Shown in pieces: positions 1 to 10,081 of a stretch of 64,000 bases of DNA (within the stretch, counting starts at the first letter, position 1; each line of letters starts with the position of its first letter). Both the position numbers and the translations under genes were made by a program. The DNA comes from Bacillus vallismortis (lineage in GTDB: Bacteria > Bacillota > Bacilli > Bacillales > Bacillaceae). Below the pieces are notes generated by a model. The model did not search any database. It was not told the origin of the DNA and saw only the letters and a program-made list of their open reading frames with translations. The stretch is taken from contig NZ_CP160797.1 of the NCBI RefSeq assembly GCF_040784915.1, forward strand, positions 1,689,001 through 1,753,000. The letters run 5' to 3'.

Positions 1-1503
1 AGCGACAAATCCGGCTGGGAGCTCCCGAACAGCAAAAATAAAATTACAGCGCCAAAAAATGGTGACAATGTTTATTTAACCATTGACCAGAAAATCCAAA
101 CCTTTTTGGAAGACAGCATGACAAAAGTGGCGAAAAAATACAATCCGAAAAAAATCATGGCAGCAGTCGTCGATCCGAAAACGGGCAAAGTGCTTGCCAT
201 GGGACAGCGCCCAAGTTTTGATCCGAACACCCGCGATGTGACAAATTACTATAATGATTTGATTTCATATGCATATGAACCCGGATCAACGATGAAGATT
301 TTTACACTTGCTGCTGCTATACAGGAAAATGTGTATAACGGCAATGAAGAGTACAAGTCCGGAACATATAAAGTAGGCGGAGGACAAGTAAAAGACCATA
401 ATGCCGGGGTAGGCTGGGGAGCAACAACATACCATGATGGTGTAGTGAGGTCTTCTAATGTGGCTTTTGCCAAACTGGCTAATGAAAAGCTGGGCTATTC
501 CCGTCTAAATGAATATCTTCATAAATTCAATTTCTATCAAAAAACAGGTATTGATTTGCCGAATGAAGTATCAAGTAAAATAAATTTCAAATATGAATTT
601 GATAAAGCATCGACTGCATATGGACAAGCTTCTGCTGTTACACCGATTCAGCAGCTTCAGGCCGCAACAGCAATTGCGAATGACGGCAAAATGATGAAAC
701 CCTACGTCATAGACCATATTGTAGATCCTGATACGAAGAAAACCATTTATCAAAATAAACCTCAGTCAGCCGGTACGCCAGTCTCTGCTGATACCGCTAA
801 AAAGGTTCGTAATATTTTAGGTGATGTCGTTACATCTGATATCGGTACAGGACGGCCGTATAAAATTGAAGGTTTTGATGTAGCCGTTAAAACCGGAACA
901 GCACAAATTGCCGGACAAAACGGTTATCTATCTGGACGCGATAATTACGTATTTTCTGTAATGGGAATGGCGCCCAAAGATGATCCTGAGCTGTTGATCT
1001 ATGTTGCGGTGCAGCAGCCGCAATTAGAGAATGATGAAACAGGTTCAGATCCAGTATCAGAAATCTTCAACCCAACAATGAAAAACAGCCTGCACTACCT
1101 GAACATCAAACCAACTGAAAAATCTGACTCGGATAAGGAAGAAACAAAAGCGCAGACGATGCCTGATTTAACAGACCAAACGGTAGCCGGTGCTCAAAAG
1201 AAAGCAAAAGAAGAAAATCTCACACCGGTTGTCATCGGCAGTGATGTCGCTGTAAAAGAACAGTATCCGAAAGCGGATGAGGAAGTTCTGACCAATCAGA
1301 AGGTCTTCCTGAAAACGGGTGGTAAAATCAAAATGCCTGATATGACAGGCTGGTCGAGAAGAGAGGTTCTTCAGTACGCCGAGCTGGCGGGAATTCACAT
1401 TGAAGTCAGCGGACAGGGCTATGCTGTCAGCCAAAGCGTCAAGAAAGACAAAGAAATAAAAGACAAAACCGTAATCAAGGTGACGTTTAAAAATCCTGAT
1501 TAA
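1..1503 (+). CDS. pbpB: Penicillin-binding protein 2B, essential division transpeptidase (5' end cut off)
   Basis: The reading frame is open from base 1 and encodes the last 500 residues; the B. subtilis protein is about 716, so roughly 216 N-terminal residues (TM anchor, dimerisation region) are missing. It is a class B PBP that crosslinks septal peptidoglycan outside the membrane as partner of the SEDS protein FtsW. The transpeptidase motifs are visible: SxxK as STMK (Ser codon at 286-288), SSN at 451-459 and KTG at 889-897. Two C-terminal PASTA repeats follow at about 1159-1500, beginning MPDLTDQTV and MPDMTGWS. A terminator follows directly. spoVD downstream is its sporulation paralogue. 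Confidence 0.97.
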   Translation, partial: SDKSGWELPNSKNKITAPKNGDNVYLTIDQKIQTFLEDSMTKVAKKYNPKKIMAAVVDPKTGKVLAMGQRPSFDPNTRDVTNYYNDLISYAYEPGSTMKIFTLAAAIQENVYNGNEEYKSGTYKVGGGQVKDHNAGVGWGATTYHDGVVRSSNVAFAKLANEKLGYSRLNEYLHKFNFYQKTGIDLPNEVSSKINFKYEFDKASTAYGQASAVTPIQQLQAATAIANDGKMMKPYVIDHIVDPDTKKTIYQNKPQSAGTPVSADTAKKVRNILGDVVTSDIGTGRPYKIEGFDVAVKTGTAQIAGQNGYLSGRDNYVFSVMGMAPKDDPELLIYVAVQQPQLENDETGSDPVSEIFNPTMKNSLHYLNIKPTEKSDSDKEETKAQTMPDLTDQTVAGAQKKAKEENLTPVVIGSDVAVKEQYPKADEEVLTNQKVFLKTGGKIKMPDMTGWSRREVLQYAELAGIHIEVSGQGYAVSQSVKKDKEIKDKTVIKVTFKNPD

Positions 1504-1507
1504 ATAG

Positions 1508-1555
1508 AAAGAAAGCTTGCTGGGGATTTCCCTGCTATGCAGGCTTTCTTTTTTT
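1508..1555 (+). terminator. Intrinsic terminator after pbpB
   Basis: The stem AGAAAGCTTGC pairs with GCAGGCTTTCT (one wobble) and is followed by a run of eight T. It separates vegetative pbpB from sporulation-specific spoVD. Confidence 0.8.
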
Positions 1556-1575
1556 ATACCTTCAGAGGAGCATCG

Positions 1576-1604
1576 TTCTACTTGTCCAAGTTCAGGCATA
1601 AAAT
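1576..1604 (+). promoter_or_regulatory. Candidate sigma-E promoter of spoVD
   Basis: CATAAAAT at 1597-1604 resembles the sigma-E -10 consensus (CATACAnT) and lies about 33 nt before the spoVD start. A convincing -35 is not visible. In B. subtilis, spoVD is transcribed by sigma-E RNA polymerase from just upstream of the gene. That is known for the family; the exact placement here is inference. Confidence 0.3.
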
Positions 1605-1636
1605 GAAACAAGCTTAAATAAGGAGTGAACGGTCTC

Positions 1637-3577
1637 TTGCGCGTCTCGAATGTAACGGTTAGAAAACGTTTATTATTTGTTTTGCTTTTTGGCGTGATCG
1701 TGTTTCTGATCATTGATACAAGGCTGGGGTATGTTCAGTTTGTGATGGGTGAGAAACTGACTTCGCTGGCAAAGGATTCTTGGAGCAGGAATTTGCCGTT
1801 CGAGCCGGAGAGAGGCGAGATCCTTGATCGCAACGGTGTGAAGCTCGCAACAAACAAAAGTGCGCCGACCGTATTCGTCGTGCCGCGCCAAGTTCAGAAT
1901 CCGATGAAAACGAGCAAGCAGCTTGCGGCGGTTTTAAACATGTCAGAAGAAAAAGTATATAAGCACGTGACCAAAAAAACGTCAATCGAAAAGATCACTC
2001 CTGAAGGGAGAAAGATTTCAAATGAAAAGGCGAAAGAAATCAAAGCGCTCGATTTAAAAGGTGTGTATGTGGCGGAGGACAGTATCCGCCATTACCCGTT
2101 CGGCAGCTTTTTGTCTCATGTGCTTGGATTTGCCGGAATTGACAACCAAGGTCTCCTTGGTCTAGAAGCTTATTACGATGATGATTTAAAAGGGGAAAAG
2201 GGCTCTGTTAAGTTTTATACAGATGCCAAAGGAAAGAAGATGCCTGATGAAGCGGACGACTATACACCGCCTAAGGACGGGCTTGATATGAAGCTGACAG
2301 TTGATTCAAAGGTTCAAACGATAATGGAAAGAGAGCTTGATAACGCTGAGGCTAAATATCATCCAGACGGTATGATTGCCGTGGCCATGAATCCGAAAAA
2401 CGGAGAAATATTGGGAATGTCCAGCAGGCCTGACTTTGACCCTGCTGACTATCAATCAGTCGATCCGTCCGTCTACAATCGGAATCTGCCGGTGTGGAGC
2501 ACGTATGAGCCGGGATCTACCTTTAAAATTATTACACTTGCAGCAGCTCTTGAAGAGCAAAAAGTAAATTTGAAACGTGATCAATTTTATGATAAAGGGC
2601 ATGTGGAAGTGGACGGAGCGAGACTGCGGTGCTGGAAAAGAGGCGGGCACGGGCTGCAGACGTTTCTAGAAGTTGTACAGAATTCCTGCAACCCGGGGTT
2701 TGTTGAATTGGGCGAGCGCCTAGGCAAGGATAAGCTTTTCAAATATATCAAAGACTTTGGTTTCGGCCAAAAAACAGGAATTGATCTGCAAGGTGAGGGA
2801 ACAGGAATCTTATTCCCGCTTGACAGAGTAGGTCCGGTCGAACAAGCGACTACGGCTTTCGGGCAGGGGGTATCTGTCACGCCGATTCAGCAGGTTGCAG
2901 CCGTATCTGCCGCTGTAAACGGAGGAACGCTTTACACACCTTATATTGCAAAGGAATGGATCGACCCTGTAACGAAAAAAACGGTCAAAAAACAATCGCC
3001 AATCGCCAAGAAACAAGTCATTTCAGAGGGAACCTCCAAACAAATCCGCTATGCTTTAGAAAGCGTTGTCGCAGAAGGCACCGGCCGCAACGCATTTGTA
3101 GAAGGATACCGTGTCGGCGGAAAAACGGGAACTGCACAAAAGGTTAAAGATGGAAAATACCTTGAAAACAACCATGTTGTATCATTTATCGGTTTCGCGC
3201 CGGCTGACGATCCGAGTCTTGTCGTCTATGTCGCGGTGGATAACCCGAAAGGCACGATTCAGTTTGGCGGAACGGTTGCAGCGCCTATTGTCGGGAATAT
3301 TATGAGAGACAGCCTGCCTGAGATTGGTGTCAAGCCTCGGAAAAATCAAATTGAGAAAAAATACAAATGGAACGACACAAAAACAGTAGAAGTTCCGAAT
3401 GTTGTAGGGATGTCTGTCTCAGAACTTGAGTCACTTTTGGTGAATCTCAATGTCGATGCTTCCGGGAAAGGAAGCAAAATCGTGAAACAATCGCCAGCTG
3501 CCGGAACGAAAGTAAAAGAGGGCTCAAAGATACGCGTTTATTTGACTGAAGAGGATGAAAAGGAGGCAGCCGATTGA
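1637..3577 (+). CDS. spoVD: Stage V sporulation protein D, spore cortex transpeptidase
   Basis: Class B PBP needed for spore cortex synthesis, working with the SEDS protein SpoVE in the outer forespore membrane. The TTG start at 1637 is chosen because AAGGAG at 1620-1625 sits 11 nt before it, whereas the upstream in-frame GTG at 1625 overlaps that Shine-Dalgarno. It gives 646 residues, the known length. One N-terminal TM segment (about residues 9-27) is followed by the dimerisation domain and the transpeptidase domain with STFK (Ser294), SCN (351-353) and GKTGTA, then one C-terminal PASTA repeat. Cys332 and Cys351 match the redox pair that StoA keeps reduced in B. subtilis. Confidence 0.97.
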   Translation: MRVSNVTVRKRLLFVLLFGVIVFLIIDTRLGYVQFVMGEKLTSLAKDSWSRNLPFEPERGEILDRNGVKLATNKSAPTVFVVPRQVQNPMKTSKQLAAVLNMSEEKVYKHVTKKTSIEKITPEGRKISNEKAKEIKALDLKGVYVAEDSIRHYPFGSFLSHVLGFAGIDNQGLLGLEAYYDDDLKGEKGSVKFYTDAKGKKMPDEADDYTPPKDGLDMKLTVDSKVQTIMERELDNAEAKYHPDGMIAVAMNPKNGEILGMSSRPDFDPADYQSVDPSVYNRNLPVWSTYEPGSTFKIITLAAALEEQKVNLKRDQFYDKGHVEVDGARLRCWKRGGHGLQTFLEVVQNSCNPGFVELGERLGKDKLFKYIKDFGFGQKTGIDLQGEGTGILFPLDRVGPVEQATTAFGQGVSVTPIQQVAAVSAAVNGGTLYTPYIAKEWIDPVTKKTVKKQSPIAKKQVISEGTSKQIRYALESVVAEGTGRNAFVEGYRVGGKTGTAQKVKDGKYLENNHVVSFIGFAPADDPSLVVYVAVDNPKGTIQFGGTVAAPIVGNIMRDSLPEIGVKPRKNQIEKKYKWNDTKTVEVPNVVGMSVSELESLLVNLNVDASGKGSKIVKQSPAAGTKVKEGSKIRVYLTEEDEKEAAD

Positions 3578-3595
3578 TTCGGGCTGCCTATATTT
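3564..3595 (+). terminator. Hairpin overlapping the spoVD stop codon
   Basis: AGGCAGCC (3564-3571) pairs perfectly with GGCTGCCT (3582-3589), followed by the T-rich ATATTTTATT. The loop holds the spoVD stop TGA (3575-3577), so a terminating ribosome would cover the hairpin. The T tract is interrupted, so this is probably a weak terminator. The remaining gap to murE (3596-3750) is AT-rich; I see no convincing sigma-A promoter in it. Confidence 0.5.
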
Positions 3596-3750
3596 TATTG
3601 CAGAAAAATGATATGATCTTTCAAGATTAGCTGGATGTATCCTTTTATTTACGCTAAAATATGAACTGTATGCTTAAAATCATTATCACATCAATTGACG
3701 TGACTTCAATGATAAAAAGAACGAATTAGAATGTTGAGAGGTTTGATACG

Positions 3751-5235
3751 ATGAAACTGACAAAGCTGCTTACATACTTAACAACCGAACCTTCTGTAAA
3801 CGACTCACAAGACCCTGAAATAACTTCAATTGAGATGGACTCCAGGGAAGTAAAGAAAGGGAGTCTTTTTGTATGTGTAAAAGGGTATACGGTGGATGGC
3901 CATGATTTTGCGCAAAAAGCAGCAGAAAGCGGCGCAGCGGCTATTGTGGCAGAAAGAGAGCTTGATGTGGATGTGCCTGTCATTATTGTCCGGCAGTCAC
4001 TGCGAGCGCTCAGCGTTTTGTCTGATGCGTTTTACGGACAGCCGACAAAGAAGCTTCAGCTGATCGGGATCACAGGCACAAACGGAAAAACATCAACGAC
4101 CCACATGGTCGATGAGATTCTGAAAAAAGCGGGAAAACGCACAGGCTTAATCGGCACAATGTACATGAAAATCGGCGAAGAAACACTTCCCGTTAAAAAC
4201 ACGACACCTGAAAGCGTCACACTGCAGAAAACGTTTAAGAAAATGAATGACAAGCAAGTTGACACTGCCATCATGGAGGTTTCTTCTCACGCATTGTCTT
4301 TAGGTCGTGTTCATGGCTGTGATTATGATATTGCCGTGTTTACGAATTTAACGCAGGACCATCTGGACTATCATAAAACGATGGATGAGTACCGACAGGC
4401 AAAAAGCCTGCTCTTTTCTCAGCTTGGCGGGGCTTTCGACCATGAACATCCAAAGCGTGCCGTACTGAACGCTGACGATGAGGCGAGCGCTTATTTTGAA
4501 AAGGTGACCGCAGCGCATATTTGTACATACGGAATAAAAAACAACGCTGATGTGATGGCGAAGAACATCAATATCACGGCACAGGGCACAAGATTTGATC
4601 TTGTGACAAACAAAGGCACTAAACATATCACAATGTCGCTCGTCGGACAGTTTAACGTGTATAACGTGCTGGCAGCTGTTGCAACATGTATTGCAGCAGG
4701 CATACCGTTTGAAACGATCACTGAAGCGGTTGAAGAATTGCATGGCGTAAGAGGCCGTTTTGAATTGGTTAATCAGCAGCAGGAGTTTCCAGTCATTGTT
4801 GATTACGCGCATACGCCGGACAGCCTTGAAAATGTACTGAAGACATGCAAAGACATGACAGAAGGTAAGCTTTTTGTCGTTGTCGGCTGCGGGGGAGACA
4901 GAGATAAGACAAAACGCCCGAAAATGGCTAAAATCGCTGCGGAGCTGGCTGACGAACCGATTTTCACTTCAGATAACCCGAGAAGCGAAGATCCCCGCGC
5001 GATTTTAAGAGATATGGAAGCTGGAGTAGAGAATGCATACTACCATAGCATTGCAAACCGCGAGCAAGCGATCTTTTTCGCGATTGCCAATGCCAAAAAA
5101 GGCGATGTTGTTCTCATTGCAGGAAAAGGGCATGAAACCTATCAGCAGATCGGAAACGAAACCTTCGATTTTGACGATGCTGAAGTGGCGGCGAGAGCGA
5201 TTGTCGAACTCAATAAGAATAAGACAAATTCATAG
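3751..5235 (+). CDS. murE: UDP-MurNAc-tripeptide synthetase (meso-diaminopimelate-adding)
   Basis: Cytoplasmic Mur ligase that adds the third stem-peptide residue to UDP-MurNAc-L-Ala-D-Glu using ATP; 494 residues, full length for the family. The ATP-binding loop GITGTNGKT lies at residues 106-114. DNPR at residues 408-411 is the signature of enzymes specific for meso-diaminopimelate rather than lysine, as expected for Bacillus. The central and C-terminal Mur ligase domains are intact ([20 protein letters not shown]). It is separated from spoVD by 173 bp and followed by mraY after 111 bp. Confidence 0.98.
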   Translation: MKLTKLLTYLTTEPSVNDSQDPEITSIEMDSREVKKGSLFVCVKGYTVDGHDFAQKAAESGAAAIVAERELDVDVPVIIVRQSLRALSVLSDAFYGQPTKKLQLIGITGTNGKTSTTHMVDEILKKAGKRTGLIGTMYMKIGEETLPVKNTTPESVTLQKTFKKMNDKQVDTAIMEVSSHALSLGRVHGCDYDIAVFTNLTQDHLDYHKTMDEYRQAKSLLFSQLGGAFDHEHPKRAVLNADDEASAYFEKVTAAHICTYGIKNNADVMAKNINITAQGTRFDLVTNKGTKHITMSLVGQFNVYNVLAAVATCIAAGIPFETITEAVEELHGVRGRFELVNQQQEFPVIVDYAHTPDSLENVLKTCKDMTEGKLFVVVGCGGDRDKTKRPKMAKIAAELADEPIFTSDNPRSEDPRAILRDMEAGVENAYYHSIANREQAIFFAIANAKKGDVVLIAGKGHETYQQIGNETFDFDDAEVAARAIVELNKNKTNS

Positions 5236-5255
5236 GAAAGAGATGTTATTGAATA

Positions 5256-5354
5256 ATGGAGCTTCAAAAGATTTTTCATATGGAAAAAGATCATGAATAT
5301 GATAACTACGTATGTCGTTTGAAAGAAACAGGAGGAGAAAAGGACAATGCTTGA
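5256..5354 (+). CDS. Candidate small ORF between murE and mraY (32 residues)
   Basis: An ATG at 5256 opens 32 codons rich in charged residues, and the TGA at 5352-5354 falls eight bases inside mraY, an arrangement typical of translational coupling. The Shine-Dalgarno is weak (AGGAAAG, about 13 nt upstream). An alternative ATG at 5243, better spaced from AGGAAAG, opens a 17-codon ORF in another frame (5243-5296). I recognise neither product. It could be chance coding in a leader region. Confidence 0.18.
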   Translation: MELQKIFHMEKDHEYDNYVCRLKETGGEKDNA

Positions 5355-6321
5355 GCAAGTCATTCTGTTTACAATTTTAATGGGGTTTTTAATTAGTGTT
5401 CTGCTCTCTCCGATTCTTATTCCGTTTTTAAGAAGATTAAAATTCGGCCAAAGTATTAGAGAAGAAGGACCGAAATCACATCAGAAAAAATCAGGGACGC
5501 CGACAATGGGCGGGGTTATGATCATACTTTCTATCATTGTGACAACAATTGTGATGACACAGAAGTTTTCAGAAATAAGCCCGGAAATGGTGCTGCTTCT
5601 GTTTGTTACGCTCGGCTACGGTTTGCTTGGCTTTTTAGATGATTACATCAAGGTCGTCATGAAGCGCAACCTTGGATTGACGTCAAAGCAAAAGCTGATC
5701 GGACAAATTATCATTGCGGTTGTATTTTATGCCGTGTACCATTACTACAATTTCGCGACGGATATTCGCGTGCCTGGAACTGATTTATCATTTGATCTTG
5801 GCTGGGCTTACTTTATCCTGGTGCTCTTTATGCTTGTCGGCGGATCAAATGCGGTTAACCTGACTGACGGTCTTGACGGTTTATTATCCGGTACGGCTGC
5901 GATTGCTTTTGGCGCCTTTGCCATCCTGGCATGGAATCAGTCTCAATATGACGTAGCGATTTTCTCAGTTGCCGTTGTCGGTGCGGTGCTGGGCTTCCTT
6001 GTATTTAATGCTCATCCGGCCAAAGTCTTTATGGGAGATACGGGATCACTGGCATTGGGAGGAGCCATCGTTACCATTGCTATTTTAACGAAATTAGAGA
6101 TCCTGCTTGTTATCATCGGCGGTGTATTCGTTATCGAAACATTATCCGTTATTCTGCAGGTCATCAGCTTTAAAACGACAGGTAAACGAATCTTTAAAAT
6201 GAGTCCGCTGCATCACCATTATGAGCTTGTCGGCTGGTCTGAATGGAGAGTCGTCGTGACGTTTTGGACTGCGGGACTTTTACTTGCCGTTTTAGGAATT
6301 TACATCGAGGTGTGGTTATAA
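5347..6321 (+). CDS. mraY: Phospho-MurNAc-pentapeptide translocase (lipid I synthase)
   Basis: Polytopic membrane enzyme of about ten TM segments that transfers phospho-MurNAc-pentapeptide to undecaprenyl phosphate, making lipid I on the cytoplasmic face. At 324 residues it is the usual length. The family motifs are visible: GFLDDYIKV, the Asp-rich [21 protein letters not shown] and the HHHYE loop near residue 286. The ATG follows a strong AGGAGGAG at 5331-5338. Its TAA at 6319-6321 directly abuts the murD GTG, implying coupled translation. Confidence 0.98.
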   Translation: MLEQVILFTILMGFLISVLLSPILIPFLRRLKFGQSIREEGPKSHQKKSGTPTMGGVMIILSIIVTTIVMTQKFSEISPEMVLLLFVTLGYGLLGFLDDYIKVVMKRNLGLTSKQKLIGQIIIAVVFYAVYHYYNFATDIRVPGTDLSFDLGWAYFILVLFMLVGGSNAVNLTDGLDGLLSGTAAIAFGAFAILAWNQSQYDVAIFSVAVVGAVLGFLVFNAHPAKVFMGDTGSLALGGAIVTIAILTKLEILLVIIGGVFVIETLSVILQVISFKTTGKRIFKMSPLHHHYELVGWSEWRVVVTFWTAGLLLAVLGIYIEVWL

Positions 6322-7677
6322 GTGGAAAACGATCTTTTTTTACAGAATCAGCATTTTTTAATCCTTGGGCTCGCGAAAAGCGGGTATGCGGCGGCATCTA
6401 TTCTTCATGAAAAAGGCATGTATGTTGCAGTCAATGACCAAAAACCTTTTGAAGAAAACGAACCAGCGCAAAAGCTTTCTGAAGCAGGCATTGAGGTTGT
6501 TTGCGGAGAGCATCCTGTTTCTCTGTTCGATCAGCATCAAATCACGGTTCTGATCAAAAACCCCGGCATTCCATATGAAAATATTATGGTTCAGGAAGCG
6601 GAAAAAAGAGGCATCCCGGTTTGGACGGAAATTGAGCTCGCTTACTACCTGACAAACGCCAAGTTTATCGGGATTACCGGATCGAATGGAAAAACAACCA
6701 CGACAACGCTGATTTATGAAATGCTCAAAGCTGACTCGCAAAAAGCGCTGATTGCCGGAAACATCGGCACTGTCGCAAGCGAAGTGGCTTATCATGCTGA
6801 TGGGGATGAATGGATCGTTACTGAACTTTCTTCGTTTCAACTGATGGGAACACACGCTTTCAGACCGGAAATCAGCTTGATTTTAAACATATTTGACGCT
6901 CATTTGGATTATCACCATACACGAGAAAACTATGAAAAAGCGAAGCAGAAAGTGTATCTTCATCAGAAAGCTTCAGATAAAGCCATTGTTAATCAGAATG
7001 ATGAAACTGTCGTGCGTCTGGCTGAAGACGGAAAAGCCGAAGTCATCCCATTCTCAGTCAGCAAAACGCTTGAAAAGGGCGCTTATGTAAAAGACGGTAT
7101 GATGATGTTCAACGGTGAAGCCATTCTTCCTCTGGAAGAGGTTGTGCTGCCCGGCGCACATAACATGGAGAACATTTTAGCTGCCATTGCAGTTGTGAAA
7201 ACGGCAGGAGTGTCTAACGAAGCAGTCAAAAAGGTGCTGACAAGCTTTACTGGCGTCAAGCACCGTCTCCAATATGTCACAACAGTGCAAGACCGCAAGT
7301 TTTATAATGATAGTAAAGCAACAAACATTTTGGCGACAACCAAGGCGCTTTCAGCTTTTGACAAACCGGTCATTCTGCTTGCGGGCGGACTGGATCGCGG
7401 AAATGGTTTTGACGATTTAAAACCGTATATGAAGCATGTCAAAGCAGTGCTAACATTTGGCCAGACAGCGCCGAAACTCGAGAAGCTCGGCAATGAGATG
7501 GGAATACAACATGTCAAACGTGTCGATAATGTTGAACAAGCAGTATCTGCGGCGTTTGCGCTCTCAAATGAAGGCGATGTCATCCTGCTGTCACCTGCGT
7601 GTGCGAGCTGGGATCAATTCAAAACATTTGAAGAACGCGGTGACATGTTTATAGATGCCGTGCATATGCTTAAGTAA
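6322..7677 (+). CDS. murD: UDP-MurNAc-L-alanine:D-glutamate ligase
   Basis: Cytoplasmic Mur ligase adding D-Glu to UDP-MurNAc-L-Ala; 451 residues. GTG start immediately after the mraY stop. The N-terminal uridine-binding Rossmann domain begins [11 protein letters not shown], the P-loop GITGSNGKT is at residues 117-125, and the central domain holds ELSSFQL and HLDYH. The C-terminal domain has [15 protein letters not shown] and [11 protein letters not shown], all characteristic of MurD. The genetic order MurE-MraY-MurD differs from the biochemical order, as usual in dcw clusters. Confidence 0.98.
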   Translation: MENDLFLQNQHFLILGLAKSGYAAASILHEKGMYVAVNDQKPFEENEPAQKLSEAGIEVVCGEHPVSLFDQHQITVLIKNPGIPYENIMVQEAEKRGIPVWTEIELAYYLTNAKFIGITGSNGKTTTTTLIYEMLKADSQKALIAGNIGTVASEVAYHADGDEWIVTELSSFQLMGTHAFRPEISLILNIFDAHLDYHHTRENYEKAKQKVYLHQKASDKAIVNQNDETVVRLAEDGKAEVIPFSVSKTLEKGAYVKDGMMMFNGEAILPLEEVVLPGAHNMENILAAIAVVKTAGVSNEAVKKVLTSFTGVKHRLQYVTTVQDRKFYNDSKATNILATTKALSAFDKPVILLAGGLDRGNGFDDLKPYMKHVKAVLTFGQTAPKLEKLGNEMGIQHVKRVDNVEQAVSAAFALSNEGDVILLSPACASWDQFKTFEERGDMFIDAVHMLK

Positions 7678-7737
7678 GGGCTTGTCTTGAAGTAAATCGG
7701 CAGCCCTAATGACTTTAAGCTTGGGGTGTCGGTTGCT

Positions 7738-8838
7738 TTGACTACTAAAAAAACATCGCCTGATTTGTTATTGGTCATCATTACGCTATTATTATTAACA
7801 ATCGGATTAATTATGGTGTACAGTGCGAGTGCCGTATGGGCGGATTATAAATTTGACGACTCTTTCTTTTTCGCGAAACGGCAGATGCTGTTTGCGGGAA
7901 TCGGCGTTATTGCCATGTTTTTTATCATGAATGTTGATTATTGGACGTGGAGGACATGGTCCAAATTATTGATGGTTATTTGCTTTTTCCTCCTTGTGCT
8001 TGTTTTGATACCAGGCGTCGGCATGGTGCGGAACGGCTCAAGAAGCTGGATCGGGGTCGGGGCATTCAGCATACAGCCTTCAGAGTTTATGAAGCTTGCG
8101 ATGATTGCATTCCTTGCTAAATTTCTCTCTGAAAAGCAAAAAAACATAACATCATTCAGACGGGGATTTATCCCGGCACTTGGCATCGTGTTTTCAGCGT
8201 TTTTGATTATCATGTGCCAGCCTGACCTTGGAACAGGGACAGTAATGGTTGGGACTTGTATTGTCATGATTTTTGTAGCCGGCGCGCGCATCGCCCATTT
8301 CGTTTTTCTCGGGCTGATCGGACTCAGCGGATTTGTTGGACTGGTACTATCGGCTCCATACCGAATTAAGCGGATTACCTCCTACTTAAATCCGTGGGAA
8401 GATCCGCTCGGCAGCGGTTTTCAAATCATTCAATCGCTTTATGCGGTGGGGCCCGGCGGATTGTTCGGAATGGGGCTAGGACAAAGCAGACAGAAGTTCT
8501 TTTATCTGCCTGAGCCGCAAACAGACTTTATTTTCGCCATATTGTCAGAGGAACTTGGCTTTATCGGGGGGACCCTTATTTTGCTCCTCTTCAGCGTCCT
8601 GCTGTGGAGAGGGATCAGAATTGCCCTCGGCGCACCTGATCTGTACGGAAGCTTTGTCGCAGTCGGCATTATTTCAATGATTGCCATTCAAGTCATGATT
8701 AATATTGGTGTAGTAACGGGCCTTATTCCGGTAACAGGCATCACGCTGCCGTTTTTGAGCTACGGAGGCTCTTCATTGACCCTGATGCTGATGGCCGTCG
8801 GCGTTCTGCTGAATGTGAGCCGATACTCGAGGTATTAA
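7738..8838 (+). CDS. spoVE: Stage V sporulation protein E, SEDS glycosyltransferase for spore cortex
   Basis: FtsW/RodA-family (SEDS) polytopic membrane protein polymerising glycan for the spore cortex together with SpoVD. The TTG at 7738 gives 366 residues, the known length, with GGGGTG at 7723-7728 as Shine-Dalgarno; the in-frame GTG at 7726 lies inside that site and is rejected. About ten TM segments are evident. SEDS motifs include IQPSEFMKLAMIAFLA, MCQPDLGTG (the catalytic Asp region), LPEPQTDFIFAILSEELGF and LPFLSYGGSSL. Its place between murD and murG is where vegetative ftsW sits in many other bacteria. Confidence 0.97.
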   Translation: MTTKKTSPDLLLVIITLLLLTIGLIMVYSASAVWADYKFDDSFFFAKRQMLFAGIGVIAMFFIMNVDYWTWRTWSKLLMVICFFLLVLVLIPGVGMVRNGSRSWIGVGAFSIQPSEFMKLAMIAFLAKFLSEKQKNITSFRRGFIPALGIVFSAFLIIMCQPDLGTGTVMVGTCIVMIFVAGARIAHFVFLGLIGLSGFVGLVLSAPYRIKRITSYLNPWEDPLGSGFQIIQSLYAVGPGGLFGMGLGQSRQKFFYLPEPQTDFIFAILSEELGFIGGTLILLLFSVLLWRGIRIALGAPDLYGSFVAVGIISMIAIQVMINIGVVTGLIPVTGITLPFLSYGGSSLTLMLMAVGVLLNVSRYSRY

Positions 8839-8889
8839 TGAATGTATTGCCGAGCGTCCTGTGAACAGGAAGCCTGAGAAACAATTGAT

Positions 8890-8923
8890 GCGATAACCCT
8901 GTCCAACAAAACAGGGTTATCGC
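8890..8923 (+). other. Perfect 13-bp hairpin without a T tract between spoVE and murG
   Basis: GCGATAACCCTGT (8890-8902) pairs perfectly with ACAGGGTTATCGC (8911-8923) around an eight-base loop. The following bases (TATGTTATAG) are not a T run, so it is not a canonical intrinsic terminator. It may be an mRNA stabiliser, a processing site or an inefficient terminator that limits spoVE readthrough into murG. Confidence 0.7.
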
Positions 8924-8958
8924 TATGTTATAGAGAAACTTAGACTGGGGGAAGAGAT

Positions 8959-10050
8959 ATGCGAATTGCAATAAGCGGAGGCGGTACAGGAGGACACATT
9001 TATCCTGCTCTTGCCTTTATTAAAGAAGTGCAGCGCCGTCATCCTGAAGTGGAATTTTTATATATCGGAACAGAAAACGGGCTGGAGAAAAAAATTGTTG
9101 AACGGGAGAATATACCGTTTCGTTCAATTGAAATTACAGGCTTTAAAAGAAAGCTGTCATTTGAAAACGTCAAAACTGTGATGCGTTTTCTGAAGGGCGT
9201 AAAAAAGAGCAAATCGTATTTAGCGGAATTTAAGCCTGATGCCGTGATCGGAACGGGCGGTTACGTATGCGGGCCGGTTGTCTATGCCGCTGCGAAAATG
9301 GGAATTCCGACTATTGTCCATGAACAAAACAGCCTGCCGGGCATCACGAATAAGTTTCTTTCAAAATATGTTAATAAAGTAGCGATCTGTTTTGAAGAAG
9401 CAAAATCACACTTTCCTAGCGAGAAAGTGGTATTTACGGGAAACCCGAGAGCCTCTGAAGTCGTCTCAATAAAGACGGGCCGATCGATGGCGGAATTTGG
9501 GCTTTCTGAAGAGAAAAAAACGGTCTTAATCTTCGGCGGAAGCCGAGGCGCCGCACCGATTAACCGTGCTGTTATCGACATGCAGAATGCGCTGAAAACT
9601 AGAGACTACCAAGTGCTGTATATCACCGGTGAAGTTCACTATGAAAAAGTGATGAATGAGCTGAAAAGCAAGGGTGCCGCTGATAATATGGTCACCAAGC
9701 CGTTTCTTCATCAAATGCCGGAGTATTTAAAGGCCATAGATGTCATTGTGGCCAGAGCCGGGGCGACAACGATTGCCGAAATTACGGCTCTCGGAATCCC
9801 AAGTGTTCTGATCCCAAGCCCATATGTAACAGCGAATCACCAGGAGGTCAATGCGAGATCTCTCGGCCAGCATGATGCGGCGATTGTTCTGAAAGAAACA
9901 GAGCTAAGCGGGGAAAAGCTGATTGCTGCGCTTGACCGGATTGTACTGAATGAGCAAACGTTAAAGGAAATGAGCGAACGGACAAAGTCACTCGGTGTTC
10001 CTGACGCGGCTGCCCGTTTATACAGCGTACTCGAAGAATTGAAAAAGTAA
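8959..10050 (+). CDS. murG: UDP-GlcNAc:lipid I GlcNAc transferase (lipid II synthase)
   Basis: Membrane-associated GT28-family glycosyltransferase converting lipid I to lipid II on the inner face of the membrane; 363 residues. The N-terminal glycine-rich loop [13 protein letters not shown] marks the lipid-binding domain, with HEQNSLPG further on. The UDP-GlcNAc-binding C-terminal domain carries FGGSRGA and the segment [17 protein letters not shown]. The start is supported by GGGGGAAG just upstream. A 120-bp gap with a strong hairpin separates it from spoVE; murB follows. Confidence 0.98.
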   Translation: MRIAISGGGTGGHIYPALAFIKEVQRRHPEVEFLYIGTENGLEKKIVERENIPFRSIEITGFKRKLSFENVKTVMRFLKGVKKSKSYLAEFKPDAVIGTGGYVCGPVVYAAAKMGIPTIVHEQNSLPGITNKFLSKYVNKVAICFEEAKSHFPSEKVVFTGNPRASEVVSIKTGRSMAEFGLSEEKKTVLIFGGSRGAAPINRAVIDMQNALKTRDYQVLYITGEVHYEKVMNELKSKGAADNMVTKPFLHQMPEYLKAIDVIVARAGATTIAEITALGIPSVLIPSPYVTANHQEVNARSLGQHDAAIVLKETELSGEKLIAALDRIVLNEQTLKEMSERTKSLGVPDAAARLYSVLEELKK

Positions 10051-10081
10051 TAGAAAAGCAAATGGAATGCGGAGGTTTACG

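Noticed and set aside
1168..1713. 181-residue minus-strand ORF across the pbpB end
   Set aside because: It overlaps the PASTA-coding part of pbpB, has no family resemblance and includes a terminator hairpin; it is a shadow of the real gene.
3694..3723. TTGACG at 3695-3700 as the -35 of a murE promoter
   Set aside because: No acceptable -10 at 16-18 bp (AGAACG).
7678..7737. AGGGCT/AGCCCT pairing before spoVE as a regulatory hairpin
   Set aside because: Six pairs with a loop of about 19 bases is within chance expectation.
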